From: DATGKR01 sp035294565
Lineage (GTDB): Bacteria > Actinomycetota > Acidimicrobiia > Acidimicrobiales > Palsa-688
NCBI GenBank assembly: GCA_035294565.1
Contig: DATGKR010000191.1
Coordinates: 1-26,476 of the forward strand
DNA length: 26,476 nucleotides
Reading direction: 5' to 3'
The notes under the pieces were generated by a model. It did not search any database. It was given only the letters and a program-made list of their open reading frames with translations, and was not told the DNA's origin. Within the stretch, counting starts at the first letter, position 1; every line of letters starts with the position of its first letter. Shown here in pieces: positions 8,868 to 16,831 of the stretch. The translations under genes were made by a program, and so were the position numbers.

Positions 8868-10480
8868 GGCACCTTCCTGTCAGAGAAACGGTCGCGCAGG
8901 TCCTTCTTGGAGAACTTGCCGACCGACGTCTTTGGGACCTCGTCTATGAACTCGACGACGTCGGGCAGCCACCACCTTGCGACCCGCGGCTCGAGCCAGG
9001 ACCGCAACTCCTCGGCGGTCAGCTTCTCGCCGGGTTTCAAGACCACGCAGGCCATCGGGCGCTCCATCCACTTGTCCGAGGGGACGGCTATCACCGCCGC
9101 CTCGGCGACGGCGGGGTGCGCCATGATCTCGTTCTCCAGGTCGACCGAGGAGATCCATTCGCCGCCGGACTTGATCAGGTCCTTGGTGCGGTCGACCAGG
9201 CGGATGTACCCGTCGGGGGTGACCACGCCCACGTCGCCGGTGCGCAGCCACCCGTCGGCGGTGAACTGCCCGTCGCCGCGGGGGTCGTTGTAGTAGCTGC
9301 GGGCGATCCACGGGCCGCGTACCTGCACCTCCCCGGTGGCTTTGCCGTCCCAGGGGAGGACAGCCCCGCCTTCGGGGTCGGCGATGCGCAGCTCGACGAG
9401 CGGCGCGGGCATCCCCTGGGTGGCGCGCAGGTCGGCCAGCTCCTCCTCGGAGGCACCAGCCTGGTCGCTGCGGACGTTGGCCACGGTCGCCAGGGGGCTG
9501 GTCTCGGTCATCCCCCACGCCTGGGTGATGGGGAGACCCACCTCCTTGCGGTACGCCTCCGACAGCGCCTTGGGCACCGCCGAGCCTCCCCCCACGACCC
9601 GCCGCAGCCGGTGGGCCTTGCCGGCGAGGTGAGGGCGCACGCCCATCCAGATGGTGGGCACGCCGGCGGCGAAGGTGACTCCCTCGTCGAGGATGAGCCG
9701 GCTGATCGCCTCGGGGGAGAGGTCGGGGCCGGGCAGCACCAGGTCGGAGCCGGCCAGGACCGCCGCCTGGCAGAGCCCCCAGGCGTTGGCGTGGAACATG
9801 GGGACGACCGGCAGGACCACGTCGGCCTCGCTGATCGCCAGGACGTCGGTCAAAAGAGCGGCCATCGAGTGGAGCAGCATCGAGCGGTGCGAGTAGACGA
9901 CCCCCTTGGGGTCGCCGGTCGTGCCGCTCGTGTAGCACATCGACGCCGCCTGGTTCTCGTCGCGGACCACGCCGAAGGGGTGCGGCGCGGCGGCGGCGAG
10001 GAGGGCTTCGTAGTCGACGATCCTGTCGTCGGCGGGGATCTCGGCTGCCGCCCCGTCGTCCATCACCACCACCTGGCGGACCGTCTTGCAACGGTCGACG
10101 AGCGGCCAGAAGAGGGGCAGCAGGCTGCGGTCCACGAAGACGACCTCGTCCTCGGCGTGGTTGACGATGTAGACCACCTGGTCGGGGAAGAGCCGGATGT
10201 TGAGGGTGTGCAGGACGCGGCCTGTGCACGGCGGCGCGAAGTACAGCTCGAGGTGGCGCGCGGTGTTCCAGGCGAAGGTGGCGACGCGCCCGTCGCCGCT
10301 GACCCCGAGGTCGTCGAGGACGCCGCCGAGCCTGCGGGTCCGCTCCGCCCATTCGCCGAAGGTGGTCCGCTCGACGCCACCGGCGGTGCCGGTGACGATC
10401 CGCTTGGCCGCCCAGAAGCGCTCGGCGCGGTTGAAGATGAAGTCGAGCGCCAGCGGTGAGTCCTGCATCAGGCCCTGCAT
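8864..10480 (-). CDS. Long/medium-chain fatty-acid-CoA ligase (ANL superfamily)
   Basis: A 538-residue acyl-CoA ligase. It contains MCYTSGTTGDPKGVVYSH (P-loop), PMFHANAWGL, QAWGMTETSPLATV, GDVGVVTPDGYIRLVDRTKD, IKSGGEWISSVDLEN and the C-terminal PKTSVGKFSKK with the catalytic lysine. The wording of these motifs is closest to the fatty-acyl-CoA / methylthiopropionyl-CoA (DmdB-like) ligases, not acetyl-CoA synthetase. ATG 10480 is chosen because AAGGGAGG lies 6 nt upstream (10487-10494); an ATG at 10510 in the same frame lacks this. It is first in the operon with the SRPBCC gene and the second ligase, with ATGA overlap to the former, and is divergent from the flavoprotein gene. It feeds acyl-CoA into beta-oxidation and so the aceBA bypass, by inference. 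Confidence 0.9.
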   Translation of the reverse strand: MQGLMQDSPLALDFIFNRAERFWAAKRIVTGTAGGVERTTFGEWAERTRRLGGVLDDLGVSGDGRVATFAWNTARHLELYFAPPCTGRVLHTLNIRLFPDQVVYIVNHAEDEVVFVDRSLLPLFWPLVDRCKTVRQVVVMDDGAAAEIPADDRIVDYEALLAAAAPHPFGVVRDENQAASMCYTSGTTGDPKGVVYSHRSMLLHSMAALLTDVLAISEADVVLPVVPMFHANAWGLCQAAVLAGSDLVLPGPDLSPEAISRLILDEGVTFAAGVPTIWMGVRPHLAGKAHRLRRVVGGGSAVPKALSEAYRKEVGLPITQAWGMTETSPLATVANVRSDQAGASEEELADLRATQGMPAPLVELRIADPEGGAVLPWDGKATGEVQVRGPWIARSYYNDPRGDGQFTADGWLRTGDVGVVTPDGYIRLVDRTKDLIKSGGEWISSVDLENEIMAHPAVAEAAVIAVPSDKWMERPMACVVLKPGEKLTAEELRSWLEPRVARWWLPDVVEFIDEVPKTSVGKFSKKDLRDRFSDRKVP

Positions 10481-10578
10481 AGGCAGCCTCCCTTGTCGTT
10501 CCCCGTACATTAGGTTCGCGCCGTGCGTTGCGCGCCCGGTCGCCGTTTTCAGCGTCGCGCCGCGAGGGTGGTCTAGAC

Positions 10579-11871
10579 GTGGCGGGGTGGTCCAACTGGG
10601 CCGGCAACCAGTCGGCGTCGGGGATAACCGTCGAGACCCCGAGAAGCGTCCAGGACGTCTCGGCGATCGTCACCCGGGGCGGGAAGGTGAAGGCGGCGGG
10701 GTCGGGGCACTCGTTCAGCGCGATCGGCCGGCCCGAGCAGGTCCTGTTGGACATGTCCGGCCTGCAGGGGCTCCGGCGGGTGGACCGCGACAGCGGCCTT
10801 GTCACCGTCGGGGCGGGCACGACGCTCGCCCTGCTCAACCGTCTCCTCGCTGACGAGGGGCTGGCGATGACCAACCTGGGGGACATCGAGTCCCAGACGA
10901 TCTCCGGGGCGATCTCGACTGGGACCCACGGCACCGGCCGAGCGTTCGGAGGGCTGGCGACGCAGGTCGCCGCCCTGGAGATGGTCCTCGCCGACGGGAC
11001 GGTGGTCGACTGCTCGGCCGGGGAGCGCCCCGAGCTTTGGAGCGCCGCCAGGGTGGGCCTCGGCGCCCTCGGGATCGTCACCGCCGTCACCTTGCGCTGC
11101 GAGCCGCTGTTCGCCTTGCACGCCGAGGAGGGGCCCCTGCCCCTCGACGAGCTGCTCGACCGCTTCGACGAGCTCGTCGCCGGCAACGACCACTTCGAGG
11201 CCTACTGGTTCCCCCACACCCGCTGGACGCTCACCAAGCGCAACAACCGCCTGCCCCTCGCCGAGGGCCTCGAGAAGCTCCCGGCGTGGAAGGAGTGGCT
11301 CGACGACGAGTTCCTGTCGAACACGGTGTTCGGCTGGGTCGTCGCCGCCGGGAAGCGCTGGCCGGGGCTGGTACCGCTCGGCAACCGGGTGGCCGCCAAG
11401 GCGCTCGGCACCCGGTCGTTCACCGACGTCTCCTACAAGGTCTTCACCTCCCCGCGCCGGGTCCGCTTCCGGGAGATGGAGCTGGCCATACCGGCCGCGG
11501 CGATGGTCGACGCGGTACGCGAAGTGACAGCCGCCATCGAACGGTCGGGGTTGAGGGTCAGCTTCCCGGTGGAGCTTCGCGTCGCGGCCGCCGACGACAT
11601 ACCGCTCTCGACGGCGTCCGGGCGCGACAGCGGCTACCTGGCGTTCCACCTTCCGGCGACGGTCGACCACCGCCGGTACTTCGGGCTGGTCTCCTCGGTG
11701 CTCGAGGCGTACACGCCGAGGCCGCACTGGGGGAAGCTGCACGACCTCGACGCCGACGCCCTGCGCGGACGCTACCCGCGCTTCGACGAGTTCGTGGCGC
11801 TGCGAGACCGGCTCGACCCCGAGGGCGTGTTCTCCAATGAGCACCTCGACCGGGTGCTAGGCCGGAAGTGA
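10579..11871 (+). CDS. FAD-linked oxidoreductase, D-arabinono/L-gulono-1,4-lactone oxidase family
   Basis: A 430-residue VAO-type flavoprotein. The N-terminal half is a FAD_binding_4 domain with AAGSGHSFSAIG (39-50), in which His 44 is the usual site of covalent FAD attachment, and GAISTGTHGTG in the FAD-binding segment. The C-terminal half has the ALO domain with PRPHWGKLHD and the closing DPEGVFSNEHL, as in aldonolactone oxidases and alditol oxidases. Mycobacterium Rv1771 is a characterised relative that acts as a dehydrogenase on L-gulono-1,4-lactone. The substrate here is open between lactones and polyols. The start is uncertain: GTG 10579 has GAGGG ten nt upstream and fits the family N-terminus; a TTG at 10528 would add 17 arginine-rich residues. 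It is divergent from the ligase operon. Confidence 0.85.
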   Translation: MAGWSNWAGNQSASGITVETPRSVQDVSAIVTRGGKVKAAGSGHSFSAIGRPEQVLLDMSGLQGLRRVDRDSGLVTVGAGTTLALLNRLLADEGLAMTNLGDIESQTISGAISTGTHGTGRAFGGLATQVAALEMVLADGTVVDCSAGERPELWSAARVGLGALGIVTAVTLRCEPLFALHAEEGPLPLDELLDRFDELVAGNDHFEAYWFPHTRWTLTKRNNRLPLAEGLEKLPAWKEWLDDEFLSNTVFGWVVAAGKRWPGLVPLGNRVAAKALGTRSFTDVSYKVFTSPRRVRFREMELAIPAAAMVDAVREVTAAIERSGLRVSFPVELRVAAADDIPLSTASGRDSGYLAFHLPATVDHRRYFGLVSSVLEAYTPRPHWGKLHDLDADALRGRYPRFDEFVALRDRLDPEGVFSNEHLDRVLGRK

Positions 11872-11933
11872 GCGTCCCGGCGGTTGGGGCCGTGTTGGGC
11901 TGGGGTATGCACCGCTGTTGATCGGCGGCGTCG

Positions 11934-11939
11934 TATAGT
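11934..11939 (+). promoter_or_regulatory. Possible -10 box for the small-protein gene
   Basis: TATAGT is a near-consensus actinobacterial -10 hexamer, 38 nt before the ATG at 11977. No convincing -35 box is found at 16-18 nt; TTGATC (11918-11923) is too close. The implied 5' leader of about 30 nt contains GAGGA (11965-11969). Confidence 0.35.
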
Positions 11940-11976
11940 GCGCGCGGAGGGAGACCCAGGGGACGAGGACGGCGAG

Positions 11977-12312
11977 ATGCTGAGGTTCTGCGGTTTCGAG
12001 ATCGAGTTGTTCGTGGACGAGGTCCTCCAGCGCGAGGGGGACGAGCCGGCGGTGTGCAGCGCCGTGGACCAGGGCGGCCAGCGCTGGCTGATCGTCGAGG
12101 GCGCCCACCGGGGAAGCGACATCTCCTGGTACTGCGCCCCCGCCAGCCGGCGGGCGATCGACCTGGTGGCCGCCGGGCGCGCCGCGCCGGGCGACGCCGT
12201 GATGCACAGCGAGACCGGCTGGGTCGAGGTGGTGCGCCTCGTCGAAGGCCACTCGGTCCCCGACCGGCGGGTGCTCTGCGCCCAGCTGGCCGCCGAGCTG
12301 GTCGCCGGCTGA
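11977..12312 (+). CDS. Small protein of unknown family, paralogue of 5218-5544
   Basis: A 111-residue acidic soluble protein without recognisable named domain. Its central part W-x-CAPAS-x-RAIDLVAAG, followed by HSETGWVEVVR and VLCAQL, matches the protein at 5218-5544 over about 90 residues. Within this part roughly four in ten positions appear identical by eye. The conserved cysteines (CAPAS and VLCA) and histidine could be structural or metal/redox residues, but nothing proves this. ATG 11977 is used because GAGGA sits 7 nt upstream and similarity begins there; the frame is open further upstream to 11884. It lies between the flavoprotein gene and the COG4280-like gene, all on the plus strand. 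Being in a different neighbourhood from its paralogue, it has no obvious shared partner. Confidence 0.75.
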   Translation: MLRFCGFEIELFVDEVLQREGDEPAVCSAVDQGGQRWLIVEGAHRGSDISWYCAPASRRAIDLVAAGRAAPGDAVMHSETGWVEVVRLVEGHSVPDRRVLCAQLAAELVAG

Positions 12313-12364
12313 GCCCCGCCGGGTTCGCCGGCCCGGCGTCGCGCGGCCCGTAGACTCGGCGGCC

Positions 12365-13153
12365 GTGACCGGAAGCGCGGGTGCGCTGTTCGCCGCGGTG
12401 TTCCTCGCCTGCGCCGTGGAGGCCGTCGAGGCGACGACCATCGTCCTGGCCGCGGGCACCGGGCGGGAGTGGCGCTCGGCGCTCCAGGGGGTCGGCGCCG
12501 GGCTCGCCGCGCTGGCGGCGGTGGTCGCCGCTCTCGGACCGGCGGTCTCGGCGATCCCGCTGCACTACCTGCGTCTCGTCGTCGGCGGCCTGCTCCTCGT
12601 GTTCGGCCTGCAGTGGCTGCGCAAAGCCGTCCTTCGCGCCAGCGGCCACAAGGCGCTCCACGACGAGGAGCAGATCTACCTGAGGGAGGTCGCCGCCGCC
12701 GGGAAGGCGCGCGCCGAGCGGCGCGGGGTGGTCGGCGACTGGTACGCCTTTACCCTGTCGTTCAAAGGGGTGGTCCTCGAAGGCCTCGAAGTGGTGTTCA
12801 TAACCCTCACCTTCGGCTCCAACCAGCACGACATCCCCCTCGCCGCGCTGGCGGCGGTGGCCGCCGTGGTGGCCGTCGCCGCGGCGGGCTTCGCCGTGAG
12901 GGCCCCTCTCGCCCGGGTGCCGGAGAACACCATGAAGTTCGTCGTCGGGGTGATGCTCACCTCGTTCGGCATGTTCTGGGGTGCCGAGGGAGCCGGGGCG
13001 CGCTGGCCGGGCGGCGACGCCGCCCTCCTCGCCCTGGTCCCGGCAGTCGCCGCCTATGGGCTGGCGCTGGCCGCCGCGCTGCGAAGGTACCGGCCCCGCC
13101 CCGACGCCGAGGCGAACCCTGCGGCCGGGCGTCCAGTCGAGGTGGGAGGATGA
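12365..13153 (+). CDS. Integral membrane protein, COG4280-like
   Basis: A 262-residue membrane protein with about six hydrophobic segments in two similar halves. Each half begins with an acidic intramembrane motif: VEAVEATTIVLAAG near 18-31 and LEGLEVVFITLTFG near 140-153. This E-x-x-E pairing in a duplicated frame recalls cation/H+ exchangers and exporters such as the GDT1/TMEM165 and LysE groups. The link is by shape only, and the function is unknown. A cytosolic charged loop (SGHKALHDEEQIYLREV, 93-109) separates the halves, and PENTMKFVVG and MFWGAEG are conserved-looking segments in the second. The GTG start lies 8 nt after TAGACT (12351-12356), suggesting a leaderless message. The next gene overlaps its stop by 4 nt. 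Confidence 0.75.
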   Translation: MTGSAGALFAAVFLACAVEAVEATTIVLAAGTGREWRSALQGVGAGLAALAAVVAALGPAVSAIPLHYLRLVVGGLLLVFGLQWLRKAVLRASGHKALHDEEQIYLREVAAAGKARAERRGVVGDWYAFTLSFKGVVLEGLEVVFITLTFGSNQHDIPLAALAAVAAVVAVAAAGFAVRAPLARVPENTMKFVVGVMLTSFGMFWGAEGAGARWPGGDAALLALVPAVAAYGLALAAALRRYRPRPDAEANPAAGRPVEVGG

Positions 13154-13353
13154 TGTCTCGGCTCAGGTCCTTCGGGGAGTTCTGGTACGACTTCGTCGTC
13201 GGCGACGACTGGCGCGTCGCGGCTGCCGTGATCGCCGCTCTCATTGTCACCTGGGCTGTCAGCACTTCGGGCGCGGCGGCTTGGTGGGCGGCGCCTGCCG
13301 CGGTAGCCGTGATCCTGCCCTACAGCCTCTGGCGGTCGATCGCCCGGCGATAG
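13150..13353 (+). CDS. Small two-helix membrane protein
   Basis: A 67-residue protein with a short amphipathic start (SFGEFWYDFVVGDDW) and two hydrophobic segments near 22-40 and 43-60, ending in a basic tail. ATG 13150 overlaps the preceding TGA (ATGA), and a second in-frame ATG follows at once; GGGAGG (13144-13149) serves one of them. Coupling to the COG4280-like gene suggests it is a partner subunit or stabiliser of that protein. No family is recognised. Confidence 0.7.
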   Translation: MMSRLRSFGEFWYDFVVGDDWRVAAAVIAALIVTWAVSTSGAAAWWAAPAAVAVILPYSLWRSIARR

Positions 13354-13389
13354 CCCCCACCGGACGGCGCCGGCGCGAAGATTGAGCCG

Positions 13390-14487
13390 GTGAAGCGGGT
13401 GCTGGCCGGGGCGGTGCTGCTGCTGCTGGTCGCGGGGAGCGTCGGGGCGGCGACCGCGAAGCGGCGGACGGCGGTTGAGGCGCGGGTTGTCGCGCGGCCC
13501 CGGCCGGCGGCCGCGGCGGTGCCCGCCCCGGTGGCGACATCGAGCGCGGCTGCCGTTCCTTTGTCCACCGCCACGTTCTCCCCCACCAAGCCCCCCGTCG
13601 CCGCCGCGCTCGCCGGCTGCCCGGTACCGCCCGGAACCCCCCAGCCGGCGCCGCCCCCTCCCTGGCACCCCTCCGTCTTGGTGCCCGACTCGGCCCTGCC
13701 GCCCGTGTCCGCCCCCTCCCCCTGGCACCCCGACCTGGCGCCTCTCGCCGGCAAGGGGATGTGGATCTGGGAGTGGCCCGACACCGACGGCGGTAACGCG
13801 GCGGCGGTCGTCGCCCAGGCGGTGAGGGCCGGGCTGCACCAGCTATGGGTGCGGGTCGGAGACTCCAAGGACGGCTTCTACGGCGCCGCCGAGCTGGACG
13901 CGCTGGTGCCCGCGGCGCACGCGGCGGGCCTGGCGGTGATCGCCTGGGGCTTCCCGTACCTCTACGACCCCGTCGGCGACGCCCGCTGGACGGCGCAGAT
14001 CCTCGCCTGGCGGGACCCCGCCGGCCAGGGCGTGGACGGCTACAGCGCCGACCTGGAGGAGCCCACCGAGGGCGTGGACATGACCGCCCGTCGGGCCGCC
14101 GTCTACCTCGAGCTGGTGCGGCGCCTGGCGGGGAACCTGCCCGTCGTGGCCACCGTCTACCCACCCGGGCGAAGCGCCTACCCCTACTCGGCGATGGCCC
14201 CCTACGTCGACGCCTTCGCCCCCATGATCTACTGGGAGTGCACCGACCCAGGTGCCGACGTCGCCGCAGACGTGGCCCAGCTCGCCCGGCTGCGGCCGGT
14301 GGACGTGATCGGCCAGGCGTTCAACCTCGCCGGCGAAGGGGGCAGGGCGGTGTCGCCGAGCGGGGCGGAGATCGACGACTTCCTGTCTGCGGCCGTCCGG
14401 GCGGGGGCGATCGGCGCGTCGTTCTGGGTGTGGCAGTCGGCGACACCGCAGGAGTGGGCGGCGTTGTCGTCGTTCAGCTGGCCGTGA
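13390..14487 (+). CDS. Secreted TIM-barrel protein, putative glycoside hydrolase
   Basis: A 365-residue exported protein. Residues 1-22 are a signal peptide (basic KR then a Leu/Val core). Residues 23-118 are an Ala/Pro-rich linker with two PWHP units. The rest looks like a barrel of the glycoside-hydrolase type: KGMWIWEWPDTDGG starts strand one, LHQLWVRVGDSKDGFYG and AVIAWGFPYLYDP follow, VDGYSADLEEPTEG carries acidic residues at a strand end where catalytic groups normally sit, and VATVYPPGRS and AFAPMIYWECTDPG are later strands. The overall order suits GH-like proteins acting on cell-envelope glycans, but the family is not identified and activity is unproven. It converges with the secreted six-cysteine gene, with 19 nt between stops. 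Confidence 0.7.
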   Translation: MKRVLAGAVLLLLVAGSVGAATAKRRTAVEARVVARPRPAAAAVPAPVATSSAAAVPLSTATFSPTKPPVAAALAGCPVPPGTPQPAPPPPWHPSVLVPDSALPPVSAPSPWHPDLAPLAGKGMWIWEWPDTDGGNAAAVVAQAVRAGLHQLWVRVGDSKDGFYGAAELDALVPAAHAAGLAVIAWGFPYLYDPVGDARWTAQILAWRDPAGQGVDGYSADLEEPTEGVDMTARRAAVYLELVRRLAGNLPVVATVYPPGRSAYPYSAMAPYVDAFAPMIYWECTDPGADVAADVAQLARLRPVDVIGQAFNLAGEGGRAVSPSGAEIDDFLSAAVRAGAIGASFWVWQSATPQEWAALSSFSWP

Positions 14488-14506
14488 GCGCCCGGTCGCT
14501 CCGGGG

Positions 14507-15124
14507 TCAGGTCTGGCAGTACCCGTAAGGGTCGATCGTCCCGGGGCGCAGGCCTGCTAGGACCCAGGAGTTGTGGGCCTCGTTCATGTAGGCCGCCCGG
14601 CAGGGGATGGTGATTACGATCAGCTCGGTCCCCGGGCACACGCCGGCGACGTTGATGCAGGTCATCGCCTGGTGGCCGAGCGAATAGCCGGGGCACTCGA
14701 AGTGGAAGCCCGGCGCGGCGTTGGCAGCGAGGTAGGCGAGGGCCGCGGCGCACCCGTAGCCCTCGTCGGCGGCGGTCACCGTCTGCGACGGCTGCGCCGG
14801 CCTAACGGCGGCGGCGGTAACGGTGGCCGGCGCGGGACGGGGAGCCGGGACCGTGGTGCTCGGCGCCGGCGGCGGGGTGGGTGCGGCTGTCGGCTTGGGT
14901 GGGGGGGCGACGGTGGTCGTCGTCGCGCCGTCGGGGGCGACGATCACGCGGTGCGGCACGCTCTGGGCGGCCGCGCTCTCTGCTGGAGCGGCGCTGGCCG
15001 TGACGGCCACCGCCCGGCTGGCGCTGCCGGCGGGGATGATGGCGAACAGGGCGGCGGCTATCACTGACGGCGCCGCAGCGAGGAGTGCGATCCGGTGGAG
15101 TGTCCGCTTCACGGAAACCTGCAT
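14507..15124 (-). CDS. Secreted protein with Pro/Thr linker and six-cysteine C-terminal domain, function unknown
   Basis: A 205-residue exported protein: signal peptide at about 5-36 (basic, then Leu/Ala core), a Thr/Pro/Ala linker (about 60-115), then an 85-residue domain starting GYGCAAALAYLAANAAPGF. The domain holds six cysteines (GYGC, FECPG, MTCIN, GVCPG, IPCRA, YGYC), probably three disulfides outside the cell, and the phrase AAYMNEAHNSWVL. I do not recognise the family; the long linker suggests passage through or attachment to the cell wall. ATG 15124 has no clear ribosome site, and a GTG four codons in is an alternative. Its neighbours are a secreted hydrolase-like gene and a glycosyltransferase, consistent with an envelope role. 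Confidence 0.7.
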   Translation of the reverse strand: MQVSVKRTLHRIALLAAAPSVIAAALFAIIPAGSASRAVAVTASAAPAESAAAQSVPHRVIVAPDGATTTTVAPPPKPTAAPTPPPAPSTTVPAPRPAPATVTAAAVRPAQPSQTVTAADEGYGCAAALAYLAANAAPGFHFECPGYSLGHQAMTCINVAGVCPGTELIVITIPCRAAYMNEAHNSWVLAGLRPGTIDPYGYCQT

Positions 15125-15219
15125 CGGACCGCGGCAAAAGGATCTCGAGTCGGAAGCGGCCGATTCGGCCTATTCGCAGCCCGATGGACGAAACGGACGA
15201 AATCAGGCGAAAAATGTGC

Positions 15220-15621
15220 TCAGAGACGACGGTCACGCTCAAGTTCGGCGACACGCGACCGAAGTTCTGAGACCTCCTCCTCCAGCGCCGCCACGTAGTC
15301 GACCATGCTGTGGCCGAACCACGCCACGCTCGCGCCCAGTTCTGTCACTTGGTCAGACAAATGCACCATGTACCAGCGGACGAGGCGGCCGACCGCCGCT
15401 TTGACCGGGCCGCCCCAACGCCGGCGCGACATCGTCGGCACGTCGGCGTTCACCGTCGCCGTCTCGTCGACCAGCTCGAGCGCCCTCCTCGCCCGGGCCG
15501 AGGGCTCCGCCGGGACCCCCCTCGACGCAGCCGCCTGGCGGGCGCGCTCCAGGTAGCCGGGGGCTTCCCTGGCCAGCCGTTCTTCCGCCGCTGCCAACGC
15601 CTCGGGGTCGGTCCCGCTCAC
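15220..15621 (-). CDS. Small helical protein with C-terminal coiled coil
   Basis: A 133-residue, mainly helical protein. An N-terminal helix (DPEALAAAEERLAREAPGYLERARQAAA) is followed by a middle part with VGRLVRWYMVHLSDQV, then a coiled coil ending in ALEEEVSELRSRVAELERD. The middle part resembles the helical segment (RWY...L...Q) found N-terminal to some actinobacterial methyltransferases and glycosyltransferases of polysaccharide loci; that link is from memory and tentative. GTG 15621 is used because TACCGT lies 7 nt upstream on the minus strand, a leaderless arrangement; the longer open frame to 15825 would run over the divergent glycosyltransferase start. Only 46 nt separate the two divergent starts, so they may share control. 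Confidence 0.65.
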   Translation of the reverse strand: MSGTDPEALAAAEERLAREAPGYLERARQAAASRGVPAEPSARARRALELVDETATVNADVPTMSRRRWGGPVKAAVGRLVRWYMVHLSDQVTELGASVAWFGHSMVDYVAALEEEVSELRSRVAELERDRRL

Positions 15622-15667
15622 GGCACGGACGGTACCAGCCGACCGGCCGTGCCAGACTCTGCGTCCC

Positions 15668-16831
15668 ATGGCCGGGAGCTCCTCGCCACCTCGACGTCCC
15701 CTGCGCGTGGCGCTGGACGGGATCCCCCTCGTCGGACCGCGCACCGGTGTGGGCGTCTTCTGCCACGAGCTGATCCGGTCGCTCGTTGTCCTGCCCGGCT
15801 TGGACGTGGCCGTGTACGCCGCCACCTGGCGGACCAGGCCCGAGATCCGCCGGGCCCTGCCCCCCGGCAGCCGGCTGATCGGCCTGCCGGTGCCGGCCCG
15901 CCCGCTGAACCGGGCGTGGCGGTCCGGGCTTCAGGTCCCGGTCGAATGGTTCGCCGGGCCCCTCGACGTGGTCCACGGCACCAACTTCGTCGTCCCGCCC
16001 GCCCGCCGGGCGGCGAGGGTGGTGACCGTCCACGACTTGACCCCCCAGCACTTCCCCGACATGTGCGAGGCCGAGACGCTCGCCTACCCCTCCCTGGTCC
16101 GCCGGGCGGTGGAGGCGGGGGCGTGGGTCCACACCCACTCGACGCACGTGCGCGACGAGGTGATCGAGGCGTTCGGCGCCGACCCGGCCAGGGTGAGGGC
16201 CGTGGCCCCGGGGGTGCCGGCGCTGGGCGCGCCCGCGGGCTCCCTGCCTCAGGCGGCCGCCGGGTTCGGCCGCTACGTGCTCGCAGTCGGCACGGTCGAA
16301 CCCCGCAAGGACTACCCGGGGCTGGTGCGGGCCTTCGACGCCCTCGCGCCGGGCCGGCCCGAGCTCGGGCTGGTGATCGCCGGGAGGGACGGCTGGGGGG
16401 CCCAGGCCCTCGACGAGGCGGTGGCCTCCTCGCCGCACCGGTCGAGGATCGCCCGGGTCGGCTACATGGACGACGCCGGGCTGGCGGCGGCCATCGACAA
16501 CGCCGCGGTCCTCGCCTACCCCTCACGCTACGAGGGTTTCGGCCTGCCGCCACTGCAGGCGATGCAGCGGGGCGTGCCGGTGGTGGCGACCGCAGCCGGC
16601 GCCCTGCCCGAGGTGCTGGACGACGCGGCCCTGCTGGTGCAGCCCGGCGACCACGACGCCCTGGCCGAGGCGATCGGCCGCCTCCTCGACGACGCTTCAG
16701 TCGCCGGGACGCTGGCGGAGAGAGGCCGCGCCCGGGCCGGGGAGTTCACCTGGGAGAAGTGCGCCTCGGCGATGGCCGGCCTGTACGCCGACGCCGCCGG
16801 TCGGCAAGGCCAGGACGCTCAGCAGGCGTAG
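15668..16831 (+). CDS. GT4-family glycosyltransferase
   Basis: A 387-residue GT-B fold glycosyltransferase of the GT4 type, using a nucleotide-sugar donor at the cytosolic membrane face. The N-terminal acceptor domain has LDGIPLVGPRTGVG (16-29) and VHGTNFVVPP. The donor domain begins at GTVEPRKDYPGLV (208-220) with the phosphate-binding Arg-Lys. The E-x7-E site reads YEGFGLPPLQAM (288-299): the first Glu is 289, but the second position is Gln 297, a variant shared by a subset of GT4 enzymes. The ATG has CAGACT 9 nt upstream, again leaderless-like. Its 3' end overlaps the convergent secreted gene by 13 bp. The likely role is surface polysaccharide or glycolipid assembly; the sugar is unknown. 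Confidence 0.9.
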   Translation: MAGSSSPPRRPLRVALDGIPLVGPRTGVGVFCHELIRSLVVLPGLDVAVYAATWRTRPEIRRALPPGSRLIGLPVPARPLNRAWRSGLQVPVEWFAGPLDVVHGTNFVVPPARRAARVVTVHDLTPQHFPDMCEAETLAYPSLVRRAVEAGAWVHTHSTHVRDEVIEAFGADPARVRAVAPGVPALGAPAGSLPQAAAGFGRYVLAVGTVEPRKDYPGLVRAFDALAPGRPELGLVIAGRDGWGAQALDEAVASSPHRSRIARVGYMDDAGLAAAIDNAAVLAYPSRYEGFGLPPLQAMQRGVPVVATAAGALPEVLDDAALLVQPGDHDALAEAIGRLLDDASVAGTLAERGRARAGEFTWEKCASAMAGLYADAAGRQGQDAQQA

